64,000 nucleotides of DNA. Origin: Leishmania mexicana MHOM/GT/2001/U1103 (lineage: Eukaryota; Euglenozoa; Kinetoplastea; Trypanosomatida; Trypanosomatidae). The notes below the pieces were generated by a model, which was not told the origin of the DNA, searched no databases, and was given only the letters and a program-made list of their open reading frames with translations. The translations under genes were made by a program, and so were the position numbers. Position 1 is the stretch's first letter. The number at the start of each line of letters is the position of its first letter. Below, one piece after another: positions 53,457-63,912 of this stretch. Location of the stretch: positions 372,001-436,000 of the forward strand of contig NC_018331.1 in the NCBI RefSeq assembly GCF_000234665.1, read 5' to 3'.

Positions 53457-54716
53457 TCAGCCCATCCGCAGCACCGCAGAGAGCAGCACGCAAATCAACA
53501 GAAAAGCCACGAGCTTGTTGCTGATAAGCTCGAGGAGTCCCTGCGCCATCTTCTTCACCACCGATACTGCGGAACCAAATGTGCTGGTGCCACCTGACTG
53601 CCGTCGCGACGCGGCGGCGCTTTTTGCCCCTGTGGAGGGGCGCCGCGCATAGCTGCTTGCTGCCAGCTTGGTTGGTACCCTGTACTCGCGCACATGCTGT
53701 AGTCGAACATTACGCAGCGGGTTCAACGCTGCATTCGTGTCCCCCTTCTCTGCTGAAGGGTGCGCATAGCCGCCCGCTGCCGGCGAATGCGCCGCTGGTT
53801 GTGTTGTACCCGGTGCATGTGGCGACGACTCCTCCACGCCGTCTCCGCCAGCGTGCACTACGTGTCCGGCCATCAACGTCGTCGTCCAGTGCAACTCGTG
53901 CGCTGCCAATTCACGCAGTCTCTCGTCGTATGTGGCGTGCGCTTCAATGAGAAATAACAGGTCCTCGACGCTGCCTGGGAACATCAGCTTTGCGTGCAGA
54001 CGCGAGATGCTGCGGTTACACACTCGCTCCAGAGCCTCCACCTTGTGTCGGGCCATCTCTAATCCCTCCGTTTCCACGTTGCCGCGGCGCTGCGTCACAT
54101 CATCCTGCAACTCCCGTTTCGCCTCTGCCATCTGACGGATCAAGCTGGTGGAGAGCAATATGAGCGCGTCGTCCTCCGCAGCCCGCATGCGGCGCAGCAC
54201 ACGGTTCAGTCGCTCATTCCCGCTCAAAAGCACAAGATCGAGCAAAATGAAATAGAGCAGGACGAGAGCAGCGGTGACGAGGGGCCTGCGTGTCGCGCCG
54301 GTGGCCATGCTGCTCACCGACCCAACCGCGCCCGCAACTGTCGAGATGACCAGAGAGGGAGCGCCTTCCTGATCCTTGCTAACGTTCTCATTGCCCTCCT
54401 CGCTAACGCTTTCTACATCGCCTTCCGCACCACTGTCGTTGACCTGTGGCTGCTGAGGCGAGAACGGTGTGCTCCTCGACGCCGCCTCCGACTCATTCTC
54501 GTTGGACTTCACGAACAGAACGAGGTTGCCGCCACGGCGCTGCTTGGAGGAGATGGTGGATCTTTCGTATGGCATGTGAACTCGAAAGCTCGCGGGCGGC
54601 ACCTCCTCTGACAAGGTCGTGTTGGCGGGTAGCTGCCGTGTGCTCTGGCCATCGTCGGTGGGCGCGCCGCTCGTGGCCACTGGCACTGGGAAGTCGCCCG
54701 TGCCGTTCGGCTGCAT
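53457..54716 (-). CDS. Two-span membrane protein with coiled coil, function unknown
   Basis: A 419-residue protein from MQPNGTGD. A longer in-frame form from 54800 adds 28 residues of UTR-like Phe/His/Pro-rich sequence and is rejected, although no clean AG lies between the pyrimidine tract (54753-54791) and the chosen ATG, so the start is not certain. The N-terminal third is acidic, Ser/Thr/Pro-rich and probably disordered. A hydrophobic helix RPLVTAALVLLYFILLDLVL lies near residues 143-165, followed by about 110 residues of charged, coiled-coil-like helix (including DDALILLSTSLIRQMAEAKREL and VEALERVCNRSISRLHAKL). A second hydrophobic segment, KLVAFLLICVLLSAVLRMG, is the extreme C-terminus, as in tail-anchored proteins. 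The layout suggests an organelle membrane protein, perhaps a tether. No family recognised. Confidence 0.78.
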   Translation of the reverse strand: MQPNGTGDFPVPVATSGAPTDDGQSTRQLPANTTLSEEVPPASFRVHMPYERSTISSKQRRGGNLVLFVKSNENESEAASRSTPFSPQQPQVNDSGAEGDVESVSEEGNENVSKDQEGAPSLVISTVAGAVGSVSSMATGATRRPLVTAALVLLYFILLDLVLLSGNERLNRVLRRMRAAEDDALILLSTSLIRQMAEAKRELQDDVTQRRGNVETEGLEMARHKVEALERVCNRSISRLHAKLMFPGSVEDLLFLIEAHATYDERLRELAAHELHWTTTLMAGHVVHAGGDGVEESSPHAPGTTQPAAHSPAAGGYAHPSAEKGDTNAALNPLRNVRLQHVREYRVPTKLAASSYARRPSTGAKSAAASRRQSGGTSTFGSAVSVVKKMAQGLLELISNKLVAFLLICVLLSAVLRMG

Positions 54717-55664
54717 GGCGGCGAGGTCCAAATACGTGTGTTTACGTGGAATGTGGAAAGAGATATGGAAAGGGGAAAAAAGGAAGCAAGCGCCGCCCAC
54801 TGAATAAGGCTGCCAAGTCCGATCTACGTCTGTGCGGTAACGCTGCAGTGGAATGGCTCCGCCGCTCGCTCCTCACGCGAGTGACCCGCCTCTTTTGTTG
54901 TCTCTACCGCCTTTTCTTTTGTGTGTCTGTGGGGGGAGAGAGGGGCGGGGAATGGGAGACTGCCAGCCAGTGGTCCGACTGTAACCGCGCAGACTACACC
55001 TACGCGTAGTCGACGAGGCGCCTTTCCGCTACCCACCGGCAATATGAAGGCGAAAATGCACCCACGAGCAAACAAAAGGGAGGCAGAGCAACCCGAGATC
55101 GCCGGAGAGCAGAATCAGCGAAAGTCAGTGGGAACGCCACAAGCACAGCTTGATCAACGTGCGGTGCTTCAAGGTCCGAAGATGCGCCCGTATGATGCGG
55201 TGTCTTTGTGTGGCCCAACACACTACCACTTCTGTTGCGCCTCGACACACCGACCACGCACCAAAAGAAAATGTCGAGTGCGGTAACCCATGTGGCGTCG
55301 AGGAAGGGGGTATTTCGTAGAGAGAGTCAGGTGTGGCGTGGCGTGGCATGATCGCAGTGTCGAAGTCATTCAACCTTGTGCCCTTGGCGGGGATTATCTT
55401 ACTGTTGTACCTGTGATTCAAGAGGAAGAAGGGCAGCTGAGAAGGCGCCCGCTCGCGACACCATGCAACTTAAAGTGGTACAACGACGACACACAAGCAC
55501 ACCCACCCACTCTCGGGTGGACAGGAGGGCAGAACTTCGAACCACCGCTCAGGGACGGAAAAAAAGGTCTGTCGTGTCAAACACCTCCGAGGAAGAACGC
55601 GTTGCACAGAGCAGTAGCAGCAGCAGCAGCTCCACCCCCCCCCTTCTCACCCCTGCTCTCCCCG
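54717..55664. other. Intergenic region downstream of the 146-residue protein gene
   Basis: 950 bases, with no gene or repeat family recognised. A purine-rich tract at 54753-54791 reads as a polypyrimidine tract for the two-span membrane protein gene. A run of AGC/GCA triplets lies at 55611-55630. Confidence 0.5.
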
Positions 55665-56105
55665 TTAGTCCCGCTCGTCGGGATCAAGCAGTCGGTCAGC
55701 GCGGCGGCGGGCCCGCTTTCCAGCGTCTACGATGGGCTTGAAACCAATGTCCACCACGTCCCCACGGTCGTTGCGCACGTAGGTATACTGAGTCGCCAGT
55801 TCAGCAATCTCGCTGTCCGTATACTTGAAGAACATGACGTAAGCTACATAGCAAATGAACGATGACCAGCCCCCCACCCAGACCGCTTTGAGACTGCTCC
55901 ACCGCCAGCCGTACTGCCAGCGAATCGGCAGGCGCGGTCTCAGTTGCTGGAACACGTATCCGCCAGCACTCTTGGGTAGGTCGGGCACTCCAGGGTTGCG
56001 AGACCCGATCTTTTTGCCCCCGCCAACCTCAGCACGGCCGCGACGCTTGGGGCGCTCCACGGCGGGGCGCGGGACCTCGAGCCGTGGAAAGCACCGACGC
56101 AGCAT
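55665..56105 (-). CDS. Small single-span, probably mitochondrial protein
   Basis: A 146-residue protein with a basic, Arg-rich N-terminal half (MLRRCFPRLEVPRPAVERPKRR, then KKIGSRNPGVP) typical of mitochondrial targeting, one membrane segment (AVWVGGWSSFICYVAYVMFF, about 75-94) and a soluble tail (YTDSEIAELATQYTYVRNDRG...). The very C-terminus is Arg/Asp-rich. The layout resembles the small single-span accessory subunits of respiratory complexes, but I do not recognise a family. Coding bias and strand agree with the neighbours. Confidence 0.75.
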   Translation of the reverse strand: MLRRCFPRLEVPRPAVERPKRRGRAEVGGGKKIGSRNPGVPDLPKSAGGYVFQQLRPRLPIRWQYGWRWSSLKAVWVGGWSSFICYVAYVMFFKYTDSEIAELATQYTYVRNDRGDVVDIGFKPIVDAGKRARRRADRLLDPDERD

Positions 56106-56871
56106 GTCGTGCTACTCTTGTTTTATCGGGTGCCTGCTATTGCCATTGGTGGAAAGGAAAAGAAGGCGAATGCGCCCGAGGCGGGGGGAGGAATAAGAGC
56201 ACGGCAGCCGTAGTAGCAAGAGACTGGCACACAAGCATGGTAAAGAACATCCCTTTTCGTGTAGGAGCATGGGTACGGAGTAGACAGGAAGTCTGGGCGT
56301 GTTGTTCCGTTGTCCACAGAGCACCTGCGCCGAGGAAGGAGGAGAGTCAAAGACACAGCGCACTTTATCCATCGAGAAAAAGAGAGGCCGGAGAGCGCCG
56401 TGTCGACCACCCTCGTCCGGCGCTCGACCCAAACAAAGCGCGCATGCGACCAACACGCCTTGCTTTATCGCGTGGCCCGTCTCCCACAGCGGCGCCTGTG
56501 CGGCTGCCTGTCCTCCAGGCAGTGCACCGCCTCCTCTCTCTCGCTGCCTTGCCTTCCAATTGTGCGCAACCGTACACGCAGGGTGTCGGCACAGCGCGGT
56601 GGGGTAAGTATATTCGTATGCATCGGTGGGTGTAGGATGATTAGATCTGAAAACACACCAACACACACACACGCTTATTCGTTGTTACGCGCACCGCACA
56701 CACACGAGAACGAGAGAGACATCAGCTCTCACAACGAACTAACAAGGCGTATTTCCTTGGCAACGCAAGGAGGAAGAGGGAGGGGGGCGGTCACAGGGCA
56801 AGACGCACAAGCAGCAGCAGCAGCAGCAACAGCAGCTCAGGTCCTCCTGCGCGCGCGGGGCATGCCTCATC
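56106..56871. other. Intergenic region downstream of the NVL-like ATPase gene
   Basis: 770 bases, with a CAG/CAA triplet run at 56809-56836 and CA tracts near 56655-56705. No gene recognised. Confidence 0.55.
56809..56836. repeat. Short (AGC)n triplet tract
   Basis: About nine near-perfect AGC/CAG triplets with one CAA interruption, 36 bases beyond the stop of the NVL-like gene. Confidence 0.8.
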
Positions 56872-58872
56872 TTACCCAGTATTCTTGGCGTTGTTGCGTA
56901 TCTCGATGCTCATGCTCTCATAATTTGCCCGATCCGCCGCAGACACCGAAGGTTTGATCTTTGCCAAGCTCGCCTCGAAGTTGTCTGCCGTAATGGTGGG
57001 CAGATCCGCCGTGTCGGCGCTCTTTCCAGTGATGTCGCGCTCCAGCTCCTCCAGCTCGTCCTTTGTGTAGGACTTGTACACGCCCTTCAGCGCGGTCAGC
57101 GACGCCTCGCGCATTAGGGCAGCCAAGTCGGCGCCGCTGAAGCCGGTGAGCCGCTCGTCATGCGCCAGCCTTTCCAGGTTCACCTCGGCATCCACCGGGT
57201 ACTTGCGGGCGTGTGTCCGAAGAATCGATTCACGCTGCGCAGGCGACGGCAGCGGCACGTATAGCAGTTTGTCCAGGCGACCTGGACGCAGCATGGCGGA
57301 ATCAATCATATCGGGGCGGTTCGTGGCCCCAATCACGTAAACGTCCTTGCGCCCCTCCACGCCGTCCAGCTCAGTCAGCAGCTGGTTCACTACGCGCTCG
57401 CTGCTCGGGTTTGCCCTGTCCGACCCGCGGCGCGGTGCCAGTGCATCTAGCTCGTCAAAGAAGAGGACGCATGGGGCGCTAGCCCGCCCACGCGCGAAGA
57501 CCATCCGCACGCTGCGCTCACTCTCGCCGACGAACTTGTTGAGCAGCTCTGGACCCTTGATGGAGATAAAGTTGGCGCCTGATTGGTTCGCGATTGCCTT
57601 TGCGACCAGCGTCTTGCCGCAGCCCGGTGGGCCGTAGAGCAGCACGCCGACGGGATGGTCGAGACCGAAGCGGTGATGCAGCTTCGGGGCGCGGATAGGC
57701 TGCAAAATGCTGGTCATGAGCTCCTCCCGCACGTCCTCGAGGGCGCCGACGTCGTCCCAGGAAACGTTCGGGATCGTCGTGAAGCCCTCCCGCATCGCCG
57801 ACGGCTGCACCCGCGTCGTCGCCTCCTTCAGCTCATCGAACGTGACGCAGAACCCGGAGAGCTCTTCCGTCTTTACATCACCCACAGCGCCACGCTCGTC
57901 CAGCTCCTTGTACTTGCGGCGGATGGCGAGGATGCACGCCTCCTTGACGAGAAGGTGCAGGTCTGCGCCGACGTAGCCAGGGGTCATATTGGCGAGCTCG
58001 AAGAAATCGACGCCGTCGGACAAGTTGATTCTCGCGCAGATGATATTGAGGATGCTTTGTCGCTCGTCGATTGAGGGGATGCCGAGGGAAATTTCCCGAT
58101 CGAACCGGCCGGCGCGGCGCAGCGCCGTGTCCAACGCTTCTGGGCGGTTTGTCGCCCCCATGACGCAAACCACCTTGTTGTGCTGTCGCCACGCCTGCGA
58201 CACCTGATCCATGCAAGTAAGCAGCTGCCCAACGATGCGACTCTCCATAGCGCGCTGGGCGTCCTCGCGACGGCCCGCGATGGTGTCGATCTCGTCGATG
58301 AAAACAATGCTTGGCGCCGCCGCTATGGCGTCCATGAACAAGTTCCTCAGCTTTGCCTCGCTGTCGCCGCTGATGCCGGAGACGATCTCCGGCGCCGAGA
58401 CAAAGAAGAGGGGCACCTGCAGCGAGCCGGCGATGGCGTGGACGAGCTTTGTCTTGCCGACACCCGGCGGGCCATGCAACAGGACGCCGCACGGCGGATC
58501 TGCACCGAGGCAGTTAAAGAGGTGCGGCATGCGGATGGGCAGCTCAATGAGCTCTTTTATTACCGGCAGCTCCTTGGCCAAGCCGCCCATGTCTTCAAGG
58601 GTGATCTTCGGAATGACACCGAGCACCTCGCTCTCTCCGTCGCCGCTGGCGCTCTTTCCCGCCTCCTTGCCACTGTGAGCGCGGCTGCTGCCGGACTTGC
58701 TACCCTGCGGCCCTTCCTCCTCCTCCTCACGCGGCCGCTTTCCTTGAAAAGGGTAGTTGTCGTCGGCGAAGTGCCGTGGGCCGCTGCCGGGGCGCTGCTT
58801 ACGGTACCCATTGGGGGTCTGCCGAGCCATGTGCTTCAGCTTACCCTTGAGGCGGTCACTCATGTCCGACAT
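56872..58872 (-). CDS. Double AAA ATPase of the NVL/Rix7 type
   Basis: A 666-residue protein with two AAA modules. D1 has Walker A GPPGVGKT (134-141), Walker B IVFIDEID (189-196) and an arginine-finger-like RRAGRFDRE (252-260). D2 has Walker A GPPGCGKT (414-421), Walker B VLFFDELD (469-476) and RPGRLDKLLYVPLP. Features fitting NVL/Rix7 rather than Cdc48/p97 are the short basic N-terminus without the Cdc48 N-domain, a nuclear-localisation-like KRPREEEEEG (45-54), and GISGDSEAKLRNLF in D1 with KFVGESERSVRMVF in D2. NVL/Rix7 strips assembly factors from pre-60S ribosomal particles in the nucleolus. Both ATP sites look intact. An in-frame second Met (MSDR) lies three codons in. An acceptor AG lies 37 bases upstream. 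It could have been annotated loosely as a Cdc48-like vesicular transport protein; I think NVL is better. Confidence 0.9.
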   Translation of the reverse strand: MSDMSDRLKGKLKHMARQTPNGYRKQRPGSGPRHFADDNYPFQGKRPREEEEEGPQGSKSGSSRAHSGKEAGKSASGDGESEVLGVIPKITLEDMGGLAKELPVIKELIELPIRMPHLFNCLGADPPCGVLLHGPPGVGKTKLVHAIAGSLQVPLFFVSAPEIVSGISGDSEAKLRNLFMDAIAAAPSIVFIDEIDTIAGRREDAQRAMESRIVGQLLTCMDQVSQAWRQHNKVVCVMGATNRPEALDTALRRAGRFDREISLGIPSIDERQSILNIICARINLSDGVDFFELANMTPGYVGADLHLLVKEACILAIRRKYKELDERGAVGDVKTEELSGFCVTFDELKEATTRVQPSAMREGFTTIPNVSWDDVGALEDVREELMTSILQPIRAPKLHHRFGLDHPVGVLLYGPPGCGKTLVAKAIANQSGANFISIKGPELLNKFVGESERSVRMVFARGRASAPCVLFFDELDALAPRRGSDRANPSSERVVNQLLTELDGVEGRKDVYVIGATNRPDMIDSAMLRPGRLDKLLYVPLPSPAQRESILRTHARKYPVDAEVNLERLAHDERLTGFSGADLAALMREASLTALKGVYKSYTKDELEELERDITGKSADTADLPTITADNFEASLAKIKPSVSAADRANYESMSIEIRNNAKNTG

Positions 58873-58908
58873 GACTCTTTCCTGTGAGGGCAGAACGAGT
58901 GAAAAGCC

Positions 58909-58928
58909 CTAGAAAACAAAAAGGAAAG
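58909..58928 (-). promoter_or_regulatory. Predicted trans-splice acceptor of the NVL-like gene
   Basis: On the minus strand CTTTCCTTTTTGTTTTCT is followed at once by AG (58909-58910), 37 bases upstream of the ATG. Confidence 0.5.
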
Positions 58929-59254
58929 ATGCGGCGCACCACCTGCCGCCGCACATGTTGGCAGAGGTGTGTTGGCAAATCACCGCAATGACAGGTGGAA
59001 CGAAAAAAGGTGCGTGAAGAGTTGTGGAGACCGCGGCAGCGTATGTTAGAAAGAATGATTCGGCGGCATCGTAAAGGACGGCAGCTGCCGCACGCCCCGT
59101 ACGGGCCTTTCGTGTCCTCCTCGTCGTCATACGTTCTCCTTCAACGACCCCACCGCCTCGCTCTTCATCATCTCCGCGAAGGGCGACGAAGAGAGGGTCG
59201 GGGGGGTAGAGGCCGGTGGTGATGCCACGCCACTGCGGCCTTCCTGCTCTACCC

Positions 59255-59279
59255 TGAGAAACTGATGACCAGTTTCTCA
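59255..59279. repeat. Perfect 10-bp hairpin with 5-base loop
   Basis: TGAGAAACTG (59255-59264), loop ATGAC, then CAGTTTCTCA (59270-59279). On the minus-strand transcript it reads the same stem with loop GTCAT. It lies about 380 bases upstream of the NVL-like start. Confidence 0.8.
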
Positions 59280-60020
59280 CCGGTCGCTTCGGCAATGCTC
59301 AAAGGTGGAGATAGAGATGGACGAACAGGAAGACGGGTATCAATCCATGAAGACAGCATACACACACACACAGACACACACACACAACGGCATGTCGGTA
59401 CGACAACGACAACGACAGAGCCACGCAGCAGCTGACGAGCACACGCTCAGGCAAGCAAATAGTCTTTTTCCTGTGCATGTGCGTACAGGAATGGAGAGAG
59501 CGAACACCGAAAACAAACGTGAGCAGTGGAAGAAGAGACAACGCCCTCTTCTCCCTTTCGCTCGGCGGTGGTGGTTATCGTCGTCACGGCGATGGGGTGG
59601 GTTGGGGGTTTGGGGGAGGGGGACAGTGGAGTGTGAATAGACGGGACAAACACGTCAATGCAATGGGGCGCACTCCCGGACAAGCCCACACGTTGCGTAG
59701 GTAGCTACAGCGGCACGGCAAAACAGACGTAGAGGAGGGAAGGGAGGAGGGAGGGGGGTGCGCTGCGCATGGATAAGAACTCGCAAGCAGGCGAGCCACA
59801 CATAGTCGCAGGAAGCATCGAAAACGGCTTCGCTGACGCACACGCGCCTCCAAATCACACAGGGCTCTCTGCTGTCGCATCGCTCATCATCCCCATTTGC
59901 AAGAAGACGGGCCCGTGGCCACGGTGGCACTCACCTGTCACAGAGCCAACGCGACGGGGGAAAAAAAAAGAAAAACGGGAAAATGCGATGGAGAACAAGA
60001 CAAACAAAAAAGATACTTCT

Positions 60021-60042
60021 GTGTGTGTGTGTGTGTGTGTGT
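60021..60042. repeat. (GT)11 microsatellite
   Basis: Eleven GT dinucleotides in the intergenic region between NFS and the NVL-like gene. Confidence 0.9.
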
Positions 60043-61082
60043 ACATGTGAATGACGTAACGGGCCGTGCGCCTGTTCCATTCCCCACCAGCACCACCACC
60101 ATCTCACTCTCTCGCTTCTCAGAGACCTCACACGCTCACACCCACAGAAAGAGAGAGAGATCGTGGACCCTGCCACGCCCCCCCACCCCGCTAACGCAGC
60201 ACGTCAGCTCGCTCCGTCACGCTCATAGGGAGGCCCGCACAGAAGACCCCATGGACGACCGCGCCCCTGTTCGCTCCTGGGTCTCTCCCCCTCCCTCTCT
60301 CCCCCCTCTCCACCCTCTCCCACCACCTTTGGCCTACTCACAGCCCAACCGCCGTATAGAGAAAAACACACGGGCGAATCCGATACAAGTCCACACAAGG
60401 AGAAATGCAAGAGGCTGAAGGGGTACATGACACGCGTGCTTTTCCTCCCTCAACGGTGGTTGTAATAAAGCCCAGCGCAAGTAGGTGTGCCCATGTGCAT
60501 TGCGAAACAGACGCAGAAATCGGCATGCCTGAGGGAGAAGAGGGAATGCGCACGCGAGCAATCGGATTCATCAGCGCAGCAGCCGCGGCAGCACGAGAAG
60601 CACGGTCAGCAGCCAGCACCAGATGGCGATCTGGGGGAGGAGGGGGAAGAGTGTTTAAAACAAGGGTGGTGCCGGGGAGGATAAGACACAAACCGGCGGC
60701 CCACCGGTCGCCCCGGCAAAGTATCCTGAGCCAAAGAATGGTGAACATAAGAAGCCAACAACAGCATAAACGTGGGTAGTCGTGGACTACTACGTCGCAA
60801 GCACACCCAAGACCTCGCCCGCACGCGCAGATGAAGGCACAGAGTGAGTGGGGGAGAGAGAGGGATAGACGGGTGTGGCCGCTGAGAATAAGCAAGTGTA
60901 GGGAGGGTTGCAAGTGCAAACTGTGTGGAAGAAGAGGGGTATCATCAAGCGTGCGCACATGGCTCGACTCACGCTTGCCTCGGTCACGCAAAACTGGCCT
61001 CTGCATGTCTCACTCTCGCCCGCTCACCACGTGCCACGAGCTCTCTCCGCTTTCTTGTGCTTTTAATAGTAGCGCATCGGAG

Positions 61083-62405
61083 CTAACGCCACTGCACGTC
61101 CGCGAGCGTCTTGCCCTCCTGCATCAGATCCCACAGCGGCGACAGCTCACGCAGGCGCTCGACGTTCTTGACGCACTCCTCGATGACGAGGTCCACCTCC
61201 TTCGCAGTGGTAAAGCGGCCAATGCCAAAGCGGATGGAGGTGTGCGCGTTCTCAGCGTCAACGCCCAGGGCGCGGAGGACGTAGCTGGGCTCGAGCGATG
61301 CGCTCGTGCAGGCGCTACCGCTTGACACCGCCACATCCTTCATCCCCATGAGCAAGCTCTCGCCCTCCACACAGGAGAAGCTGATGTTTAGGTTGCCCGG
61401 CAGACGGTGTTTCAAGTCACCGTTCACGACAAGGTGTGACAGGCGACTCTGCAGTCCGTTCAGTAGACGCCACTGCAGCCTCTCTGTGTGCGCCGCGTCG
61501 CGCTTCCACTCCTTCATGGCAACCTCACAAGCAGCGCCCATGCCGACAACAAGCGCAGTGGCGACGGTGCCGCTCCGAACGCCACGCTCCTGCCCGCCGC
61601 CGCTGACAGGGGAGCGAAGGCGCACGCGCGGGCGACGCCGCACGTAGAGGGCGCCGCAGCCTTTCGGGCCATAAACCTTATGCGAGGACATTGACATGGC
61701 ATCGATGTTGTCGGCGTTCACGTCGAGCTTGACCTTGCCCAGAGCTTGCGCCGCGTCGGTGTGGAAGAGAACCTTCTTGGAGTGACACAGCGCCCCGATC
61801 TCGCGGATGGGCTGCAGCACGCCAATCTCGTTGTGTGCCGCCATGCATGAAACAAGAGACGTGGTGGGCTTGATCGCCGCCTCCAGCACCTTCAGGTCCA
61901 AAATTCCGTTCTTCTGCACCGGCAGGTACGTCACCTCGAAGCCCTCCATCTCCAGGTAGCGGCACGAGTCGAGCACGCACTTGTGCTCTGTCTGCAGCGT
62001 GATGATGTGATTCTTCTTGGCCTTGAGGAAGTTGCCGACGCCCTTGATGGCGATGTTGTTGCACTCAGTCGCGCCACTAGTGAAAAAGATCTCCTTCGGG
62101 CTTGCGCCAATCAAATCAGCGACCTGCTTGCGCGCCTTCTCGACCGCCTCTTCGGCGCTCCAGCCGTACTGATGGGTGCGACTGTTCGGGTTGCCGTACT
62201 CCTCCGTCATGTAGGGCAGCATCGCATCCAGCACGCGGGGGTCCAGCGGGGTGGTGGCCTGATTATCCATGTAGATCGGTCGAGTCTTGAAGACGGGCAG
62301 CGTGGACGAAGGGGCAGCAACAGCTGCGGCAGCCTTGGAGACTGCCCCGGCACCGTTGGCCGTCGAGGCAGCAGCGCAGAAAAAGACACGCGACGCGCGC
62401 CACAT
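61083..62405 (-). CDS. NFS1: Mitochondrial cysteine desulfurase NFS (IscS type)
   Basis: A 440-residue class-V PLP enzyme that takes sulfur from cysteine, giving alanine and an enzyme persulfide for Fe-S cluster assembly and tRNA thiolation. An Arg/Ala-rich N-terminus of about 40 residues fits a mitochondrial presequence. Family motifs: YMDNQATTPLDPRV (45-58), FTSGATECNNIAIKG (108-122) for PLP phosphate binding, TEHKCVLDSC with His141 stacking on PLP, HTDAAQALGK (215-224), the PLP-lysine in SSHKVYGPKG (Lys243), and the persulfide Cys366 in SSGSACTSAS. The C-terminus LADVQW matches the conserved IscS tail. All catalytic residues are present and length is normal. It would work with Isu, Isd11 and frataxin in the mitochondrial ISC pathway. 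Confidence 0.97.
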   Translation of the reverse strand: MWRASRVFFCAAASTANGAGAVSKAAAAVAAPSSTLPVFKTRPIYMDNQATTPLDPRVLDAMLPYMTEEYGNPNSRTHQYGWSAEEAVEKARKQVADLIGASPKEIFFTSGATECNNIAIKGVGNFLKAKKNHIITLQTEHKCVLDSCRYLEMEGFEVTYLPVQKNGILDLKVLEAAIKPTTSLVSCMAAHNEIGVLQPIREIGALCHSKKVLFHTDAAQALGKVKLDVNADNIDAMSMSSHKVYGPKGCGALYVRRRPRVRLRSPVSGGGQERGVRSGTVATALVVGMGAACEVAMKEWKRDAAHTERLQWRLLNGLQSRLSHLVVNGDLKHRLPGNLNISFSCVEGESLLMGMKDVAVSSGSACTSASLEPSYVLRALGVDAENAHTSIRFGIGRFTTAKEVDLVIEECVKNVERLRELSPLWDLMQEGKTLADVQWR

Positions 62406-62648
62406 TATGCCCCAACTCCTCGCTTGTTTGTGACTATCTTCGACGAATCGGTGACTGACCGAGTGTGTGCGGGTGTGTCAACGTGGGCGCAGCCGTGTGT
62501 GTGTGTGTGTGCCTCACCTTACTCTTTGTTTCTCGTATTACTGTATACTTTGACCTTTGCGTTGCGTGCATGTACTCCTTGCTCAGGACTTGGGCGTTTG
62601 CGCACGCTCGCCGGAGAACACCACCACCAGACCCAACACACAAGTGCA

Positions 62649-62696
62649 CTCACGCCGGAAAAGGGAGAGAGAAGAGAAGGGTGAAAGAAACAGGCA
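62649..62696 (-). promoter_or_regulatory. Predicted trans-splice acceptor of NFS
   Basis: On the minus strand a strong tract (GTTTCTTTCACCCTTCTCTTCTCTCTCCCTTTT, 62659-62692) is followed by CCGGCGTGAG, with the AG at 62649-62650. It predicts a 5' UTR of about 240 nt. Confidence 0.5.
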
Positions 62697-63221
62697 GTCC
62701 GTGAATGGCGCGTCGAGGGAGATAATGAATGCGGTGCGAACAACAACAACACAGCAGTGCGACGGCACCGCTGAGCAGCATCTCGTACAGAGTGGGGAGT
62801 CCCCCGCTAGCGCAGTCCACGGTGCTGGTGGGACGGTACCCTCCCACACTACGCGCAAAAGCCGTAGTGAGCAACGCCCCTTTCAGCTGATCCAGCGGTG
62901 TGTCGGAAATGCGATACGCCGAGGACGACAGCGATGGCGGCGTACGCGCATTTGTCTTTTTCCTCTGCTGCGGCGCCATTGGTTGCCGTTTCCGAAACGA
63001 AAATGCGTCAATGATGTGAGCGGGATGAGGCACAGTCACAAGGGCGCCGCATCTCTCTCGCTCGCTCTCGACCACTCGCCGCGCGCGACATCACGAGTTG
63101 ACCACAAACTACCAAGGTTCCATCAACAATCACGCCTGCCTCCGGAGCACTCTCACGCCCTCCCTGACTCACGCCCGCGGAAGAGGCACGGGAGGTTAAG
63201 GAGGAATGTATTTTTTAGCCG

Positions 63222-63838
63222 GTGCCCATTGCTCTGCCCTGCAACACGAGCTGCACGCCACTCCACCCCAGCCGGGCCCCGTCGCACAGGCGCACATGGC
63301 CTGGCGCGCAGCAGCCCTGGGCACACGCGGTACAGCATTGCGCCGACCCAGTCATCTCGGTGCGGCCTCCGTCCAAAGCTCGGCACAGACACACCCATTG
63401 CGCCGGTCCCCACGTGCCGCACCCTCCTCGAGAGTGGCGCAGGGCCCCTGCACCAGTGGGCAGAGTGAGGGGCCGGGGAGGGGGTGGGTGAGATGTGTTC
63501 GAGTCACGCTGGCACTCTGTCCCCATCATGTGGATGGCACAAGGGTGTCCGCCGTCGCAGGCCGCTCCGACGCCAAGCCGTCCACAACCTCACCAGCGAC
63601 ATCAGCAGCGATACATCGCTCTGACCTCCCCTACGTCGTTGGTGCTGGGCCCGGCGACACCACCCGAGGTGGCTGGGGCACTTGGCAGGGGTTGGGGGTG
63701 GGGGAGGGCTGGCTCACTTTCCACCACGCACAAACACACAGAGAGTGCGGGGTGTATACTGGGGCCTGCGACACCACGCACTGAGGGGTGCAGCCCCCCC
63801 CCCGCTCCTCCGTCCTAGACGAGGAAGAGAGAGGGATG
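63222..63838 (+). mobile_element. SIDER-like degenerate retroposon, copy D
   Basis: About 615 bp matching the core and full 3' part of copy B, including the internal segment between the two GCGACACCAC repeats (63654-63663 and 63768-63777). Its internal (AC)n tract is shorter than in B, so the repeat period is 114 instead of 126 bp. It lacks the first 80 bases shared by A and B. It ends near GGAAGAGAGAGGGATGGG, just past the family's purine-rich 3' end, 75 bases from the stop of the next gene; its orientation is antisense to that gene. Confidence 0.65.
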
Positions 63839-63912
63839 GGCAGCAGGTCGAAAAAAGTGCGCAGCGGGCGGTCATCCACCAACCCTTCACAATCAGCAGC
63901 CGATACGAGAAG

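Larger units (their letters stand above)
58873..61082. other. 2.2 kb intergenic region between NFS and the NVL-like gene
   Basis: No supportable gene. Contains a perfect 10-bp hairpin (59255-59279), CA tracts (59361-59393) and a (GT)11 run (60021-60042). The high end is presumed 3' UTR of NFS. A 222-codon minus-strand frame (61006-60338) overlaps this UTR and looks non-coding. Confidence 0.55.
62406..63912. other. Intergenic region upstream of NFS with SIDER-like copy D
   Basis: Contains a GT tract at 62497-62511, the NFS splice signal at 62649-62696 and the repeat at 63222-63838. A plus-strand frame at 62557-63468 reads into the repeat and is not considered a gene. Confidence 0.55.

Noticed and set aside
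56872..58872. Cdc48/p97 identity for the double AAA protein
   Set aside because: The Cdc48 N-domain is missing and the N-terminus is short, basic and nuclear-type; the D1 motif fits NVL/Rix7 better.
60338..61006. 222-codon minus-strand frame downstream of NFS
   Set aside because: Lies in the NFS 3' UTR, hydrophobic from pyrimidine tracts; no recognisable motif.
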